Assembly (NCBI RefSeq): GCF_001434135.1
Contig: NZ_AZEB01000020.1
Location: 1-54,028 of the forward strand
From: Lentilactobacillus kisonensis DSM 19906 = JCM 15041
GTDB taxonomy: Bacteria > Bacillota > Bacilli > Lactobacillales > Lactobacillaceae
Reading direction: 5' to 3'
DNA: 54,028 nt
The notes under the pieces were generated by a model, which worked only from the letters and a program-made list of their open reading frames with translations, had not been told where the DNA came from and searched no databases. Shown here piece after piece: positions 50,740 through 54,028 of this stretch. The position numbers were made by a program, and so were the translations under genes. Position 1 is the stretch's first letter, and every line of letters starts with the position of its first letter.

Positions 50740-50766
50740 TGAGCGGAGCGATCCTAATCTATATAA
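50739..50766 (+). repeat. apparent empty-site scar of the nested-hairpin repeat
   Basis: GTGAGCGGAGC is joined directly to GATCCTAATCTATATA. Intact copies carry GCGGAGC at both their left end and before GGTCCTAATC, as a direct repeat, so loss of one copy plus the hairpin gives exactly this junction. The first G is the last base of the S53 TAG stop. The following bases to 51020 hold only AT-rich sequence with weak repeat-family echoes. Confidence 0.7.
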
Positions 50767-51021
50767 CACAGAACTATAACCAAGTAACACGAAACTCCCT
50801 CAAGGCAATTGACGCACAGATCCTATTTTCCGAAGCGACCTAATCTGTGCCCAAGATGCCTCATTAATAAACGGAAACCTGATTTTAAATCAAAAAACAC
50901 TCTAGCCTGGAGGGTTTTGCATCATATTGCAAGTTTCTGTTACAAGAAAAAGTGTGCTCGAACGTGAAACCCTTAATTTCTCATTAATAATAGCTGCTAA
51001 AGCGTCATAACAAAAGGTAGC

Positions 51022-51076
51022 AAAAGCGTCACAACCAACGAAGTAGATTAGTAATTCGTTGAGTGGTGGCGTTTTT
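51022..51076 (+). terminator. imperfect hairpin with T-run
   Basis: AAAAGCGTCAC and CCAACGAA pair with TTCGTTGAG and GTGGCGTTTTT with a few mismatches. It is possibly the S53 terminator. The direct repeat AAGCGTCA(t/c)AAC occurs twice nearby. Confidence 0.5.
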
Positions 51077-51183
51077 GGTGTTTCTTAACACTGATGGCAT
51101 TGTATAATTAGAAAAAGAAATTATGATTGGTAACAACATGAACTAAAGTAGGACAATAATTACAATTATAAGGAGTGAAGATT

Positions 51184-52107
51184 ATGACTGACAAAATCCA
51201 ACCAAACGATGCCTGTGCTTGGCAACCGAACAAAGCAACTGAAACGCCATTTTCTAAGAAATTTTCAACTGGTGAGCTGCCAGTTGAACCAAACCGTTAC
51301 CGGTTAATTTGGGGGCGCTTTTGTCCTTGGGCGACGCCGATTGCAACAATGCTTGATTATACCGGTCTGGATAACGTCATTTCAAAGGGCGCAATCTATT
51401 CGTTAAGGCATGCTGGGGTTGACGATAATTGGTTCTTTGGCAAGGGTGATGAAACAGACCCAGTTTTAAAGACAACTAGTCTTCGTGAGAATTTTGAAAA
51501 AACGGATCCAGAATTCACGGGCCGGCCAACCGTGCCAGCGCTCGTTGATATTAAGACAGGTAAAGTTGTTAATGATTCCTCTCAGGGGATCATGAATGAA
51601 CTTGCATCGGCTTGGAAGCCATATTTTAAGCCAGGCGTTAAGGACGTCCTGCCTGAGTCAAATAAATCAGCCGTTCTTGAGATGGCTAACACGATTATTG
51701 AAGATATTACGGCTATCCCTGGCAAAATTGCGGGGGCTCAGTCACAAAATGAGTATGAAAAGCTGGCTAAGCAGTATTTTGATCGTTTGGAATGGCTAGA
51801 CGAACGATTGGCAGATCAACAATACTTACTTGGCGAGCAGATTACGGTTCCCGATTTCTGGCTGGTTGTTAGCCTTATTCGATTTGACACGGTCTTTTAT
51901 TTCAAGAGTAAACTCAACAAAAAGGCGCTGACCGACTTTCCCAATCTCTGGCGGTACGCCAAAGAATGCTATCAACTGCCAGCCTTTAAGCAAAATACCG
52001 ATTTTCAAGCGATTAAGGAACACTTCTTCAAGGTGAGTGATGATCCAGTTAGGTCGATTGACCGGATGATGCCAGTTGGTCCGGATGAATCGAAATGGAA
52101 CGCGTAA
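51184..52107 (+). CDS. xi-class GST / glutathionyl-hydroquinone reductase-like protein
   Basis: The protein of about 307 residues has a thioredoxin-like N-terminal domain with the xi-class active site C-P-W-A (Cys47 from my start) and a helical C-terminal GST domain (from about 160). The family (YqjG/GS-HQR) reduces glutathionyl-hydroquinones using glutathione. I use ATG 51184, because the GTG three codons earlier lies inside the SD AGGAGTG. The gene is monocistronic, with no glutathione synthesis genes nearby. The active-site Cys is intact, so it should be functional. Confidence 0.87.
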   Translation: MTDKIQPNDACAWQPNKATETPFSKKFSTGELPVEPNRYRLIWGRFCPWATPIATMLDYTGLDNVISKGAIYSLRHAGVDDNWFFGKGDETDPVLKTTSLRENFEKTDPEFTGRPTVPALVDIKTGKVVNDSSQGIMNELASAWKPYFKPGVKDVLPESNKSAVLEMANTIIEDITAIPGKIAGAQSQNEYEKLAKQYFDRLEWLDERLADQQYLLGEQITVPDFWLVVSLIRFDTVFYFKSKLNKKALTDFPNLWRYAKECYQLPAFKQNTDFQAIKEHFFKVSDDPVRSIDRMMPVGPDESKWNA

Positions 52108-52181
52108 AAAGCCACCTGATCTTTATGCTAAAATGGGGATTAGAGATTTTTCAATAATAAAGATTGCGAGGCACGGGTTTC

Positions 52182-52814
52182 ATGAGTGATGAAACAGGTT
52201 CACAGACAGATTCACTAGGCACGCGTTTGATTACATTTGGCAAGAAGTATTGGATAACGGCGATTGCCTTTCTAGTATTCAGTATCATGAACGTTATCCT
52301 GCTGTTCCGGTACAACTGGTTGTTCGGCGGCCAAGACCTCCAGTTTCACCTTCAACGGATTGATGAAATGACTCATAATTTGCTTGGAGGCAATCTTAAC
52401 CCTTATCTGGCAACGTTTAATTTGAATCAACTGGGGTCAGCGGTTATGAGCCTGTACCCTAAGCTACCACTATATCTCTTTGCGGCAATCCGGTTGATAG
52501 TTGGGAACCCAATTACTAGCTTCTATCTCGGGATGATTTTAACAACGTTTCTGTGCTTGTGGATTAGTTACGCGGCCTACCATTCTGTTAGAAAGACGGA
52601 TACACTGGGGGCTTATATCTTTGCGATTGCCTACGCACTATCCGGGTTAAACGTCACTTATAATTTCTTAATGGCAGACATCGGCATTAGTTTTACCATT
52701 ATTGTGCTTCCATTAGTCTTTGCGGGTTATTATCATTGGATTACCGCCGGAAAATATAAGATGTTAGCGGTGGGGATGACGCTGGTTTGTCTTAGTCACG
52801 TTTCCTACGATTAG
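52182..52814 (+). pseudogene. truncated large membrane protein (YfhO / PTPS-related type)
   Basis: About 210 residues with six hydrophobic helices remain of what is normally a much longer multi-pass protein. The segment D-L-Q-F-H-L-Q-R-I-D-E-M after the first helix is typical of the YfhO/PTPS-related membrane family linked to cell-envelope glycosylation. The frame stops at V-S-Y-D-TAG, directly where the IS110-type element begins, so the 3' part was probably displaced by insertion. The ATG at 52182 is preferred (SD GCGAGG) over a TTG six codons upstream. The rest of the gene may lie beyond the element, outside the window. Confidence 0.7.
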
Positions 52815-54028
52815 TCAAGGCATTTAGTTAGGGATTTGGTAACCTTGATTATTTGGGTATGGTAATTGTCGTAGAGGGCTACCATACGAACAAGGGTTAT
52901 AAGAAACAAAGTTTTTTGGGGTAAACTTAATAAGCCTCACCAAACGCTGGTTTAAAAAGCAAACGGTGTGGATTATACTCAAAGTATAAGATCTTTGGAT
53001 CTTATGGGACTACGAGTCCGTGGTATGTGTAATCATACTTTTGGTTAGCTTGGACCATTGAGAACAGACAGTAGAGCGTCTTGTTCATACAAGCAACAGT
53101 GGCGACCTTATTCCGCTTTGGAATGGGGCCGTTTTTTAGTTGGTAGTAGTAGTCCACAATATGGTTGGGGGCTGCGTGTTGCGCTCGAATCATGTTCTTC
53201 ACAATTAAATACAAAATCATGCGGGCTTTAGGATCACCACGTTTATTAATATGATCTTGTCGAAGATACTTACCGGACTGGTATCGATTAATATCAATCC
53301 CAACAAATGCGTTGAGCTGATTAGCATTGTCAAAGCGTTGAATATTACCAAGTTCACCAATCAATTCCGCCGCACTTTGTACGCCAATTCCTGGCATTGA
53401 AGTTAAGACATCAAACTCAGGCAGGTTCTGAGCCAAGACGACGAGCTGCTTAATCAAATGTTCTTTTTTGATCGTTAAGTTAATCAAGGCGCGACAGTAA
53501 TAGCGGACAGCTTGAACTTGGACACTGTCCGAATTAACGGCTGGATAACTGTCTTTGGCCAAACTTTGAAGTTTCTCAGCATATTTCAAGCCTTTTGCCT
53601 TGGACAGTTTCTTGTCGGTACTCTGCATGAGACGATTCTTTAAAACCGTCCGTGAAAGCCCATTGACTAGATCAGGGTGGGGAAAAAGACTGACAATATT
53701 TAGGGCCAATTTAGAAACCCGACTGGAAAACAGTTGTTCAAGTTCAGGAAAAGTTTGTTGGAGTTGAGTATGGAGCAGTACATGTTTAACGTGCATATCA
53801 GCTTGAATTCGTCCATGAAATCGCGTTAATTCCCTCAGTCTCGTATAGATCACGGTTCGGGGTTGGGTAATGCGGAAATCATTACTTAAGGCCGCTCTAG
53901 CAATTCTATGAGCATCTTGTGAATCGGTTTTTAGCCGCCGAAGGCCATTGGTCTTCAGTTTTAAATCCAACGGATTTAAGCGACAATACGGCAAGTGATT
54001 ATCACAACAAAAGCGTTCTACCGGACGC
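52800..54028 (-). mobile_element. IS110-family insertion sequence, partial
   Basis: The transposase gene occupies 53002 to the window end, and 52800-53001 is its non-coding 3' side. There are no obvious terminal inverted repeats, as expected for IS110. The non-coding side contains GTATGGTA/CTACCATAC and ATAAGATC/GATCTTAT hairpins, candidates for the element's guide (bridge/seek) RNA. The left boundary is inferred from the broken membrane-protein frame and could shift by some bases. The other end is outside the window. Confidence 0.75.
53002..54028 (-). CDS. IS110/IS1111-family transposase, N-terminus outside window
   Basis: The frame is open to the window edge (it continues R-P-V-E-R-F-C-C-D-N-H-L-P upstream of any start), so only the last 342 codons or so are seen. 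L-K-T-D-S-Q-D-A-H-R-I-A is the end of the RuvC-like DEDD domain. P-G-I-G-V-Q-S-A-A-E-L-I-G-E-L-G, then A-F-V-G-I-D-I-N-R-Y-Q-S-G, is the transposase_20 domain with the conserved serine motif. Such enzymes cut and paste DNA guided by a structured RNA made from the element. No stop or frameshift interrupts it, so it may be active. Confidence 0.9.
   Translation of the reverse strand, partial: RPVERFCCDNHLPYCRLNPLDLKLKTNGLRRLKTDSQDAHRIARAALSNDFRITQPRTVIYTRLRELTRFHGRIQADMHVKHVLLHTQLQQTFPELEQLFSSRVSKLALNIVSLFPHPDLVNGLSRTVLKNRLMQSTDKKLSKAKGLKYAEKLQSLAKDSYPAVNSDSVQVQAVRYYCRALINLTIKKEHLIKQLVVLAQNLPEFDVLTSMPGIGVQSAAELIGELGNIQRFDNANQLNAFVGIDINRYQSGKYLRQDHINKRGDPKARMILYLIVKNMIRAQHAAPNHIVDYYYQLKNGPIPKRNKVATVACMNKTLYCLFSMVQANQKYDYTYHGLVVP

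Overview
The window looks like a chromosomal segment of a heterofermentative Lactobacillaceae species. This rests on gene content and protein similarity: a D-lactate-dehydrogenase-type enzyme, an adenosylcobalamin-dependent class II ribonucleotide reductase of the Lactobacillus leichmannii type, a maltose phosphorylase whose catalytic Glu falls at residue 487 as in the L. brevis enzyme, PepC, ScrK, ECF vitamin uptake and GAGGTG/AGGAGG ribosome binding sites. I do not assign a species. No tRNA, rRNA, CRISPR array or prophage was seen.

Layout. 1-4.4 kb: a small leader ORF, an AAA/DUF4143 ATPase preceded by four 16-bp palindromes at an exact 39-bp period, fumarase and a D-2-hydroxyacid dehydrogenase. 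4.4-7.5 kb: a secreted S53 peptidase and a C26 amidohydrolase. 7.6-10.8 kb: a cobalamin adenosyltransferase and the AdoCbl-dependent ribonucleotide reductase, whose promoter carries two NrdR-like boxes. 11-15.3 kb: three membrane-anchored XRE regulators, an orphan DinJ/RelB-like antitoxin, and an unknown four-gene operon (three paralogous small membrane proteins plus an internally duplicated soluble protein). 15.4-16.3 kb: TPP riboswitch and tenA. 16.7-22.5 kb: two ABC-2 export systems, a membrane protein and a lipoprotein. 22.6-26.5 kb: D-serine dehydratase, a PadR/DUF1129 pair and an MFS exporter. 26.8-29.6 kb: a pyridoxal-kinase-like protein, an ECF S component and PepC. 30-35.5 kb: cobT, a P3A-type ATPase with an attenuator-like leader, lipoate ligase and a lipoprotein. 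36-42 kb: a LacI-type regulator, a 14-TM MFS pump, a VOC protein and a zinc dehydrogenase with a membrane partner. 42.2-47.1 kb: fructokinase, and a maltose transporter plus maltose phosphorylase under an operator-bearing promoter. 47.6-52.8 kb: an NAD(P)-binding protein, a second S53 peptidase, a glutathionyl-hydroquinone-reductase-like GST, and a large membrane protein cut short beside an IS110-family element that runs off the end.

Pathway links. PduO-type adenosyltransferase makes AdoCbl for the ribonucleotide reductase, and CobT belongs to the same cofactor economy. TenA, the pyridoxal-kinase-like protein, the ECF S component and LplA form a vitamin salvage theme. MFS plus maltose phosphorylase is an ATP-sparing maltose route, with ScrK beside it.

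Most unusual features. (1) A dispersed family of nested-hairpin repeats at a dozen gene boundaries. Several independent stem segments differ between copies but stay complementary within each copy. One end (GTGAGCGGAGC) abuts a start or stop codon, and some loci look like collapsed remnants. (2) The 39-bp-phased palindrome array before the DUF4143 ATPase. (3) The paralogous membrane-protein operon at 13.4-15.3 kb.
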